A stretch of DNA of 17,597 nt from NCBI GenBank assembly GCA_035495555.1, contig DATJFQ010000008.1, positions 1 through 17,597 of the forward strand. Reading direction: 5' to 3'. This DNA comes from DATJFQ01 sp035495555. GTDB taxonomy: Bacteria; Acidobacteriota; Vicinamibacteria; Vicinamibacterales; 2-12-FULL-66-21. Shown here in pieces: positions 5,170 to 11,617 of this stretch (position 1 is the stretch's first letter; each line of letters opens with the position of its first letter). Both the position numbers and the translations under genes were made by a program. The notes beneath the pieces were generated by a model. It made no database searches. It was given only the letters and a program-made list of their open reading frames with translations, and was not told where the DNA came from.

Positions 5170-7824
5170 TCAGCGTTGCAGCGCCGTCGTGGGGCTGAGC
5201 CCGGCCGCGCGGCTCGCGGGCACCAGCGCTGCACAGAGCGCAACGATCAGGAGGAGAGCCGCGACGGCGGCGAAGGTGAAGGGGTCCGTCGGCGTGACGT
5301 CGACGAGCTGCGACGCGATGACGCGCGACGCGAAAGCTGCGCACAGCGCTCCGGCGGCCACGCCGAGGAGCACGGGACCCGCCGCCTGGGAGACGACCAG
5401 CTTCAGCACAGTGCCGCGCGAGGCGCCGAGCGCCATGCGGATGCCGATTTCCGACGTCCGCTGCGACGCGAAATACGCGATTACGCCATAGATGCCGACA
5501 CCCGCCAGCAGCAGCCCGACGACACCCAGCACCACCAGCAGCATCGTGTTGAACCGCGCCGTATCCAGCGTCGCAGCCATCCGCTGGTCCATCGTTCGCT
5601 CGCTGAAAAGCGGCACGCCCGGATCCACTCCATTGATCACACGGCGGATCGCCGGACCGAGCGTCAAGGGGTCCGCATTGGTCCGTGCCGCGATGAACAG
5701 CGTCCGCCGTGTCCATCCCCAGGCCATCTCGTCGAGTTGCGCGAGCGGCTGGTAGAACTCGAGATCCGTGGGCGCCGCCGGCCCGTCGAAATGCAGGTCG
5801 GGGACCACGCCGATGACGGTCTTCGGCCCTTGCGGAGCGGACCCGTTCACCCGCCGTCCGATCGGATCCTGATTCGGCCAGAGCCGGTTCGCGAGACTCT
5901 GGTTGACGATCATGACGAGCGGGGCGCCGCTTCGATCGGCAGGCTGAAAGTCGCGGCCCTTCAGGATCGGGATCCCCATCGTTCCGAAATAGCCCGGTGC
6001 GACGAAGCGGGCCATGCTCTGACGGACGTTCCGCAGTTCTTCCGCTTCGCCTTCCGGAACGAGCCCGTTCGAGAACGTGCCCACGCCAGGAACGTTCGAC
6101 GACACTGCGGCGGCCTGTACACCCGGGATTGCGGCCACACCGTCCTGGATCGCTTCGACCGCGTGCAGCACCGCGTCTGCAGTGCCGTATTTGACCTGCG
6201 GCAGGGAGAACCGCGCGGAATAGACGCCGTGCGGATTGAACCCGGGCGAAATACGCTGTGTCGCAATGGCGCTGCGGATCAGCAGGCCCGCGCCGACGAG
6301 CAGCACGAGCGCCAGCGCGACCTCGCCGCCAATGAGGATCGAGCGCACGATGTCTCGCGCTCCGCGCGAGCCCGCGCCGCGGATCCCTTCTTTCAGGGTG
6401 TCGTTGATGTCCGTGCGGGATGCACGCCACGCGGGCACCACGCCGAAGATGATGCTCGATACGATCGCGAGCGCCGCGGCGAAGCCGAGCGCCGTGCCAT
6501 CGATCCCGGCCTGGTCGAGCCTCGGCACGCCCTGAGGTGCCCTGGACACGAGCACCTTGATGAACCCCCACGCCAGCAGGACCCCGGCCGCGGCCGACAC
6601 GAGTCCGAGGACGACGCTCTCTGTGAACAGTTGTCGAACGAGGCGGCCTTGTCCTGCGCCCAATGCGCTGCGGACGGCGAGTTCGCGCGCACGGGCCGCG
6701 CCCCGGGCCAGGAGCAGGTTCGAGACGTTGCCGCACGCGATCAGCAGCACGAATCCCACCGCGCCGAGCAGCACGATGAGCCGCTGCGCGTAGTCGCCGA
6801 CGAACGTCCGCATCAACGGCGTCGCGGTGAGGCCACGGTCCGCGTCGTCCTTCGGGTATCGCGCGCGAAGATCCGCGGCAATCCGATCGAGCTGCTGCTG
6901 CACCTGCTGCGGCGATACGCCGTCCTTCAGACGTGCGGTCACGTCGAGGAAGTGCTCGTCGTGCATCGCTTTTCGCTCGGGTGTGAACGCGATCGGTACC
7001 CAGAGATCCTCCGCGTCCGATGTGAAGTCGAACGACGCAGGCATGACGCCGATGATGGTGTACGGACGCGCGTCGAGTGTGATTTGTTTGCCGAGCACCC
7101 CGCGGTCGCGGCCGAACTGCCGCGTCCAGAATTTCTGGCTCAACACCGCCACCTGATCGTGTCCGGGCTCGTCTTCATCGGCGCCGAACACGCGGCCGAA
7201 CTCCGCGTTGACGCCGTACGTCCGGAAGAAGCCGCCGGTGGCCTTGACCCCGATGACGCGCTCAGCGCCTTCGTCGCGCGCGAGCGTGAAGCTCGTGACG
7301 GTGCTCGCGGTCGCGGCATCGAAAATGGATTGCTCCGCCATCATGTCGACGAAGTTGCCGGCCGACATCGCTCCCTGTCCAGCATTGCGCCAGACTTCCT
7401 GGACCGTGACCAGCCGGTCGGGGTCGGGCACGGGGAGCGGCCGAAGGACGACCGCGTTGACGGCGCTGAAGATCGCCGTGGTCGCCCCAATGCCCAATGC
7501 GAGCGTTGCGACGGCAAGCAGCGTGAATCCCGGGGTGGCCAGCATCTGACGAATGGCAAACGCCGCGTCCTGCCGCAGTTCCGTCACGTACTGTGTCGAT
7601 TCCATCCGTTGCTCCCGTCGGCGTCCGAGTGCGCGGCATTCCCGCCGGGCGCGGACGATGTCTCCGAAGCGCGCGAGCGCGACGCGGCGTGCCTCTGTTT
7701 CAGGAAGCCCGGCGCGCACCAGCTCACGGGTTCGCATTTCGATATGGAAGTCGAGTTCGTTGTCGACTTCCTCGTCGACGCCGGGCCGCCAGAGCCGCAG
7801 CGGAAAACGCGTTCGAAAATCCAC
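5170..7824 (-). CDS. ADOP-family duplicated MacB/FtsX-like permease (with prefix domain)
   Basis: An 884-residue inner-membrane protein built of two MacB-type permease halves in one chain. Residues 1-80 are a soluble, charged prefix (DEEVDNELDFHIEMRTREL) typical of PadR-linked ADOPs. Half one has TM1 at about 98-122 (LALGIGATTAIF), a periplasmic MacB_PCD domain, and an FtsX core with LIACGNVSNLLLARG and RELAVRSALGA (380-390). Half two starts near 490 (EVALALVLLVGAGLLIR) and ends in a second FtsX core with SEIGIRMALGA (791-801). There is no Walker A or ABC signature, so it has no ATPase of its own; the transported or signalled substrate is unknown. The start is a GTG six bases after the PadR stop, with no strong Shine-Dalgarno, which suggests translational coupling. 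Unlike the other two ADOPs, its C-terminus (GLSPTTALQR) deviates from RxDPxxALR. Confidence 0.93.
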   Translation of the reverse strand: MDFRTRFPLRLWRPGVDEEVDNELDFHIEMRTRELVRAGLPETEARRVALARFGDIVRARRECRALGRRREQRMESTQYVTELRQDAAFAIRQMLATPGFTLLAVATLALGIGATTAIFSAVNAVVLRPLPVPDPDRLVTVQEVWRNAGQGAMSAGNFVDMMAEQSIFDAATASTVTSFTLARDEGAERVIGVKATGGFFRTYGVNAEFGRVFGADEDEPGHDQVAVLSQKFWTRQFGRDRGVLGKQITLDARPYTIIGVMPASFDFTSDAEDLWVPIAFTPERKAMHDEHFLDVTARLKDGVSPQQVQQQLDRIAADLRARYPKDDADRGLTATPLMRTFVGDYAQRLIVLLGAVGFVLLIACGNVSNLLLARGAARARELAVRSALGAGQGRLVRQLFTESVVLGLVSAAAGVLLAWGFIKVLVSRAPQGVPRLDQAGIDGTALGFAAALAIVSSIIFGVVPAWRASRTDINDTLKEGIRGAGSRGARDIVRSILIGGEVALALVLLVGAGLLIRSAIATQRISPGFNPHGVYSARFSLPQVKYGTADAVLHAVEAIQDGVAAIPGVQAAAVSSNVPGVGTFSNGLVPEGEAEELRNVRQSMARFVAPGYFGTMGIPILKGRDFQPADRSGAPLVMIVNQSLANRLWPNQDPIGRRVNGSAPQGPKTVIGVVPDLHFDGPAAPTDLEFYQPLAQLDEMAWGWTRRTLFIAARTNADPLTLGPAIRRVINGVDPGVPLFSERTMDQRMAATLDTARFNTMLLVVLGVVGLLLAGVGIYGVIAYFASQRTSEIGIRMALGASRGTVLKLVVSQAAGPVLLGVAAGALCAAFASRVIASQLVDVTPTDPFTFAAVAALLLIVALCAALVPASRAAGLSPTTALQR

Positions 7825-7830
7825 TGCTGG

Positions 7831-8163
7831 TTAGACGGGCAGCAGCACCTTTGAGATTGCTGCGGCGAACCGCACCCATTCGGCGACCACCGCGGCGAGG
7901 CGCCGCCGGCCCGCGGGGGTGATCCGGTACAACTTGGCCTTCCGGCCGAGTTCCGATATTCCCCATTCCGCGGCGATCCACCCACGCTCTTCCATTCGGT
8001 AGAGGGCGGGGTACAGCGAGCCGTCCTCGATTTGCAGGACGTCCGACGTGGCGTCCTCCAGCCATCGCGCAATGGCGTAGCCGTGCATGGGCGCCTGCGC
8101 GACACATTTCAGGATCAGCGGTTCGAGCGTGCCGTGCAGCAGTTCACGCGACGGTTCAGCCAT
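7831..8163 (-). CDS. PadR-family transcriptional regulator (first copy)
   Basis: A 110-residue winged-helix regulator, the short PadR form that controls a neighbouring permease. The N-terminus has LLHGTLEPLILKCV followed by HGYAIARWLED (about 27-37), the signature of the recognition part. EDGSLYPALYRMEERGWIAA (about 46-65) forms the wing. A short C-terminal dimerisation helix ends in FAAAISKVLLPV. PadR proteins usually repress their own operon and release DNA upon binding a hydrophobic compound or another inducer. The ATG at 8163 lies behind a good sigma-70-type promoter (8181-8209). The ADOP gene starts six bases after its stop, so regulator and permease form one operon. The inducer cannot be read from the sequence. 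Confidence 0.93.
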   Translation of the reverse strand: MAEPSRELLHGTLEPLILKCVAQAPMHGYAIARWLEDATSDVLQIEDGSLYPALYRMEERGWIAAEWGISELGRKAKLYRITPAGRRRLAAVVAEWVRFAAAISKVLLPV

Positions 8164-8171
8164 AACTCGAT

Positions 8172-8181
8172 TGCCTGGGCA
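8172..8181. promoter_or_regulatory. Candidate PadR operator half: TGCCTGGGCA
   Basis: A short palindrome (TGCC-TG-GGCA) at the start of the PadR transcript and touching the -10 box. It repeats the TGCC/GGCA arms of the larger inverted repeat at 8195-8213, with centres about 28 bases apart. A repressor bound here would block transcription start. Inferred, not shown. Confidence 0.35.
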
Positions 8182-8209
8182 TCCTAAGCGGCGATGCCTA
8201 GATTGTCAA
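8181..8209 (-). promoter_or_regulatory. Sigma-70-type promoter of the first PadR-ADOP operon
   Basis: On the minus strand a perfect TTGACA (8204-8209) is followed, after exactly 17 bases, by TAGGAT (8181-8186), four of six matches to TATAAT. Transcription should start near 8174, giving a leader of about 11 bases before the PadR ATG. It is the best promoter match in the window. Confidence 0.7.
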
Positions 8210-8213
8210 GGCA
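8195..8213. promoter_or_regulatory. Candidate PadR operator: inverted repeat over the -35 box
   Basis: TGCCT (8195-8199) and AGGCA (8209-8213) form an inverted repeat with a nine-base spacer that covers the -35 element of the PadR promoter. PadR dimers bind dyads of about this size in their own promoters. The 178-base gap also contains the upstream region of the divergent ADOP at 8342, so this site could influence both directions. Confidence 0.45.
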
Positions 8214-8341
8214 ACTGCCCGCCCTCGGGTTGGGAACCAGTCGAGATTGAACACCGTTCCGACGATTTGTGTGCCGGTTCCTGGCTGACGCATCAGATCG
8301 CGGTAAACCTCGGGGCTGCATATTCCGTCCTAAACCTCAAC

Positions 8342-10843
8342 ATGAGTAACGCGCTCGCCGATCTGAAATACGCCTTGCGAGGGCTGCGCCGCAGCCCGCT
8401 CTTCGCCTCGGTCGCCATCTTGTCCCTCGCGCTCGGCATCGGCGCAAATACGGCAATCTTTACGCTGATCGACCAGATCCTGCTCCGGAAACTGCCCGTC
8501 AGCCATCCCGAGCAGCTCGTGATGGTGTACCAGAACGCCGACAACAACGGCAGCAATATGGGCCAGCGGATGAACTCGTATCCGCTGTATCAGGATCTGC
8601 AGCAGAAGGCCGAACCGTTCTCCGAGGTGTTGTGCCGGCGGCTCATGCCGGCGTCGGTCAGCATCGGCAACAACACCGAGCGAGTCACGGTCGAGATGGT
8701 GTCCGGCAATTATTTCACGATGCTCGGTGTGACGCCCGCGATCGGCCGCGTGTTCAACTCGAAGGAAGACGACCAGACGTTCGGCGGTCATCCCGTCGCC
8801 GTGCTGAGCTACTCGTACTGGTCGCGCCGCTTCGCGCTGGACCCGTCCATCGTCGGCCAGAAGATCCTCGTCAACAACTATCCGATGACGGTGGTCGGCG
8901 TCTCGGCCGCCGGGTTCTCCGGTTTGGATCCAACGCAGGGGCCGGAAGTGCGTGTTCCGATTCTGATGAAGCCCGTGCTGGCGCCGGAATGGCAGTGGCT
9001 CGACGTGACGAATCGCCGCTCCAAGTGGGTCCAGGTGTTCGCGCGGTTGAAGCCCGGGTACACCGCCGCGTCCGCGCTGCCGAGCCTGCAGGGGCTCTAC
9101 ACGCAGATCCGTGGGTACGAGATGACGCTGCCCGGAGCCAAGAACTGGTCCCAGTACACGCGCGACCGCTTCATGAAAGGCCGCATCGTCCTGTCGAAGG
9201 CGGATCTGGGGTTCTCACCGCTGAGGAACGATTTCTCGACGGCCTTGATCGTGCTGATGTGCATGGTCGGGCTCGTCCTGCTCATCGCGTGCGCGAACGT
9301 GGCGAACCTGCTCATCGCGCGCGCTTTCATGCGGCAGAAGGAAATTGCCGTGCGGCTCTCGCTGGGGTCGTCGCGCGCGCGGCTGGTGCGGCAGTTGCTC
9401 GTCGAGAGCCTGGCGCTGTCGTGCGCGGGCGGAATCCTCGGTGTGGGCATCGCCTTCGGCCTGACGAAATGGCTGCTTGCGCTGGTGCCCCAGGAAGGAG
9501 AGCCGCTCCTCGTCAGCGCGCATCCGGATCTGCGGATTCTGCTGTTCGCGCTGGCCGTAACGCTGGCGACCGGCATCATCTTCGGACTGCTGCCGGCGCT
9601 TCGCGCGAGCCGTCCCGACCCGTGGTCCACGCTGAAAGACACGATGGGCTCGATCGCCGGGACGGGCGGGTCACTGTTCCTGCGCAAGGGTCTCGTCACC
9701 GCGCAGGTGGCACTCAGCTTTCTGTTGCTGTTCGGCGCCGGCCTTTTCGTCCGCAGCCTTCAGAACCTCAAGGGCACGGAAACCGGGGTCGCCGTCGACA
9801 ATCTCCTGATGTTCCAGTTGTCGCCTGCGCTGAGCGGCTACGACAACCAGCGCGGCACGATCTTCTATCGGCAACTGCTCGACAGGCTCCGTGCAACCCC
9901 CGGGCTCACGTCCGTCGCGATGGGAAGCGTGCCGATTCTGGCGGGCGACGAATGGGACAGCTCGATCGGGGTCGAAGGCCACCAGGCGAAAGACGGGGAA
10001 GACATGCAGGCGTTCATGAACGCCATTTCGCCGGGATATTTCGCAACGCTGAAAATTCCGATTCTCGAAGGACGGGATTTCCGCGACAGCGACGCCAAAG
10101 AGGACGCCGATGTTGCGATCGTCAACCGGAAATTCGCCGAGCATTTCTTTCCTGGCACGAGTGCGATCGGGAAGCGGCTGTCGCAAGGCACCGGCCCACG
10201 TGCGAAGTTGACGATCCAGATCGTCGGCGTCGTGGGGGACGCGCTCTATGAAGGGCCGCGTGAAGGCGTGCATCGCCAGGTGTATCTGCCCAACTGGGGA
10301 GCGACGAGCGCAGTGTTCTACGCGCGCGCGCAGACCGCCTCGACGAGTGCGTTCAATCTGATTCGCAACGACGTGCGCGAGCTCGATTCGGCGATTCCCG
10401 TCTATGACATGAAGACGGTCGAAACGCAGCTCGATGAGACCCTCCTCACGGATCGGCTGGTCGCGATGCTCTCGGCCGGCTTTGGCGCGCTCGCGACCTT
10501 GCTCGCCGCAATCGGCCTCTATGGCGTGATGGCGTTTGTCGTTGCCCGCCGCCGGAAGGAGCTCGGCATCCGCCTGGCGCTCGGCGCGCAGCCGGGATTC
10601 GTCATCTGGCTCGTGATGCGCGAGGTCCTGCTGTTGCTCGCCGTCGGGCTTGCGATCGGGATTCCCGCCGCGATCACGCTCGGCAAGTACGTATCGACTC
10701 AGTTGTACGGCATCCAGGGATCTGATCCGACCGTCGCGATGTGGACCATGCTGTTTCTCGCGGTCGTATCGGCCGCGGCCGGGTTGATTCCCGCTCATCG
10801 GGCCAGCCGCATCGATCCCATTCTGGCGTTGCGCACCGAGTGA
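8342..10843 (+). CDS. ADOP-family duplicated MacB/FtsX-like permease (no prefix domain)
   Basis: An 833-residue inner-membrane protein with the same two-half plan as its neighbours. It begins directly with the ALADLKYALRGLRRSPLFAS amphipathic helix and TM1 (about 18-42, LALGIGANTAIF), without the soluble prefix. A MacB_PCD periplasmic domain follows (GNYFTMLGVTPAIGRVF, about 122-138). The first FtsX core contains LLIACANVANLLIAR and KEIAVRLSLGS (333-343). The second half starts with LVTAQVALSFLLLFGAGLFV, and its FtsX core holds KELGIRLALGA (739-749) before the end HRASRIDPILALRTE. The frame stays open up to 8087, but the extension overlaps the PadR gene and has no family sequence, so the ATG at 8342 is chosen. 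No Shine-Dalgarno is seen. It has no PadR of its own on this strand and lies head-to-head with the first PadR gene. Confidence 0.93.
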   Translation: MSNALADLKYALRGLRRSPLFASVAILSLALGIGANTAIFTLIDQILLRKLPVSHPEQLVMVYQNADNNGSNMGQRMNSYPLYQDLQQKAEPFSEVLCRRLMPASVSIGNNTERVTVEMVSGNYFTMLGVTPAIGRVFNSKEDDQTFGGHPVAVLSYSYWSRRFALDPSIVGQKILVNNYPMTVVGVSAAGFSGLDPTQGPEVRVPILMKPVLAPEWQWLDVTNRRSKWVQVFARLKPGYTAASALPSLQGLYTQIRGYEMTLPGAKNWSQYTRDRFMKGRIVLSKADLGFSPLRNDFSTALIVLMCMVGLVLLIACANVANLLIARAFMRQKEIAVRLSLGSSRARLVRQLLVESLALSCAGGILGVGIAFGLTKWLLALVPQEGEPLLVSAHPDLRILLFALAVTLATGIIFGLLPALRASRPDPWSTLKDTMGSIAGTGGSLFLRKGLVTAQVALSFLLLFGAGLFVRSLQNLKGTETGVAVDNLLMFQLSPALSGYDNQRGTIFYRQLLDRLRATPGLTSVAMGSVPILAGDEWDSSIGVEGHQAKDGEDMQAFMNAISPGYFATLKIPILEGRDFRDSDAKEDADVAIVNRKFAEHFFPGTSAIGKRLSQGTGPRAKLTIQIVGVVGDALYEGPREGVHRQVYLPNWGATSAVFYARAQTASTSAFNLIRNDVRELDSAIPVYDMKTVETQLDETLLTDRLVAMLSAGFGALATLLAAIGLYGVMAFVVARRRKELGIRLALGAQPGFVIWLVMREVLLLLAVGLAIGIPAAITLGKYVSTQLYGIQGSDPTVAMWTMLFLAVVSAAAGLIPAHRASRIDPILALRTE

Positions 10844-11065
10844 CCTGATTCGTCTGACGGCGCGGCTGTTTACATCAGCGTCTGTTTCGGTTTCTTTCTG
10901 ATCCGTATTCCGTCGATCGTCGATCCCGCTGATTTGCGACGTCGAGCGACACGGCGCCGAGTGGCGCACGGCTTGCGTCCGGTACTGCCATTCCAGCACG
11001 GTCCTCACACGAGCTCACTCAATGGGTCATGTGACCTCCGTGCGTTCAACCTGGAGGTGGCCAAC
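10844..11065. other. Intergenic region between ADOP and DUF892 gene, with a small dyad
   Basis: A 222-base gap without a convincing frame. It must hold the end of the ADOP transcript and probably the promoter of the DUF892 gene, but I see no clear -35/-10 pair and no strong terminator. A dyad GGTCA-TG-TGACC at 11025-11036, about 30 bases before the start codon, is a weak operator candidate. GTCGATCGTCGATC near 10913-10926 is a short repeat. Confidence 0.35.
11053..11057 (+). promoter_or_regulatory. Ribosome binding site of the DUF892 gene
   Basis: GGAGG, eight bases before the ATG at 11066. It decides this start against the longer open frame that begins at 10934. Confidence 0.75.
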
Positions 11066-11566
11066 ATGGCAGATCCGAAAGACCTGAGCGGGCTGTTCGT
11101 CAAGAAGCTTCGTCATCTGTACGACACGGAACAGCGGCTCACGAAGGCGCTGCCGAAGATGGAAAAGGCGGCAACATCACCGGATCTCAAACAGGCGTTC
11201 CGGTCGCATCTGTCGGAGACCGAGACGCACGTCGAGCGCCTGGAGCGGCTATTCGGCTTCTTCGACGAGAAACCAAACGCCGACGCGGATGATGCCATCA
11301 AGGGCATCATCTCGGCCGGCGACAACGTCAGCGGGATCGATTCGGACGCGGTGCGCGATGCCGCGTTGATTGCCGCGGCGCAGGCGGCAGAGCACTACGA
11401 AATGGCCGAGTACGGGACTCTGCGCACGTGGGCGCGTGTGCTCGGGAAGAACGAGGCCGTTCAGTTGCTGGAGTTCACGCTCGAGGAGGAGAAAAAGGCG
11501 GACCAGAAACTGACGGACGTTGCGAGCCGCTTGAATTACGAAGCGGCGACCACACGGGCGAGGTAG
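11066..11566 (+). CDS. DUF892 (YciF-like) ferritin-like protein
   Basis: A 166-residue all-helical cytoplasmic protein of the DUF892/YciE-YciF family, associated with stress responses. Helix 1 carries KKLRHLYDTEQRLTKALPKM (about 13-32), which holds the first conserved Glu (Glu22). Helix 2 has SHLSETETHVERLERLF (about 47-63), with Glu51/Glu53 and His55 in the expected metal-ligand area. Helix 3 has AAEHYEMAEYGTLRTWA (about 107-123) and helix 4 TLEEEKKADQKLTDVA (about 138-153), both hallmark motifs. Together they would supply the four-helix-bundle di-iron ligands, although function in this family is poorly defined. The length matches the family. It runs in the same direction as the upstream ADOP, 222 bases away, and converges on the next ADOP, with a hairpin between them. 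Confidence 0.92.
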   Translation: MADPKDLSGLFVKKLRHLYDTEQRLTKALPKMEKAATSPDLKQAFRSHLSETETHVERLERLFGFFDEKPNADADDAIKGIISAGDNVSGIDSDAVRDAALIAAAQAAEHYEMAEYGTLRTWARVLGKNEAVQLLEFTLEEEKKADQKLTDVASRLNYEAATTRAR

Positions 11567-11588
11567 GAAATTTCAACCCCGTCGTCGA

Positions 11589-11617
11589 ACTCCCAACCCT
11601 CGCCAAGGGTTGGGAGT
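11589..11617. terminator. Bidirectional hairpin between convergent genes
   Basis: A perfect 12-base-pair stem, ACTCCCAACCCT (11589-11600) with AGGGTTGGGAGT (11606-11617), and the five-base loop CGCCA. It lies 23 bases after the DUF892 stop and directly touches the stop codon of the convergent ADOP gene (11618-11620). The position suits a shared terminator, but no U-tract follows on either strand. The arms repeat those at 1598-1633. Confidence 0.75.

Noticed and set aside
5176..7854. Very long plus-strand open frame (892 codons) opposite the first ADOP
   Set aside because: It is a high-GC antisense shadow: the product is rich in Arg, Ala and His without domain features, while the minus strand encodes a clear permease. 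Similar shadows lie opposite the acylase and the other ADOPs.
8087..8341. N-terminal extension of the middle ADOP frame by 85 codons
   Set aside because: It overlaps the PadR gene and its promoter; the usual ADOP start (DLKYALRGLRRSP) follows the ATG at 8342.
10844..11065. Promoter or intrinsic terminator between the ADOP and the DUF892 gene
   Set aside because: No -35/-10 pair with acceptable spacing and no G+C-rich stem followed by T residues was found; only a weak dyad remains.
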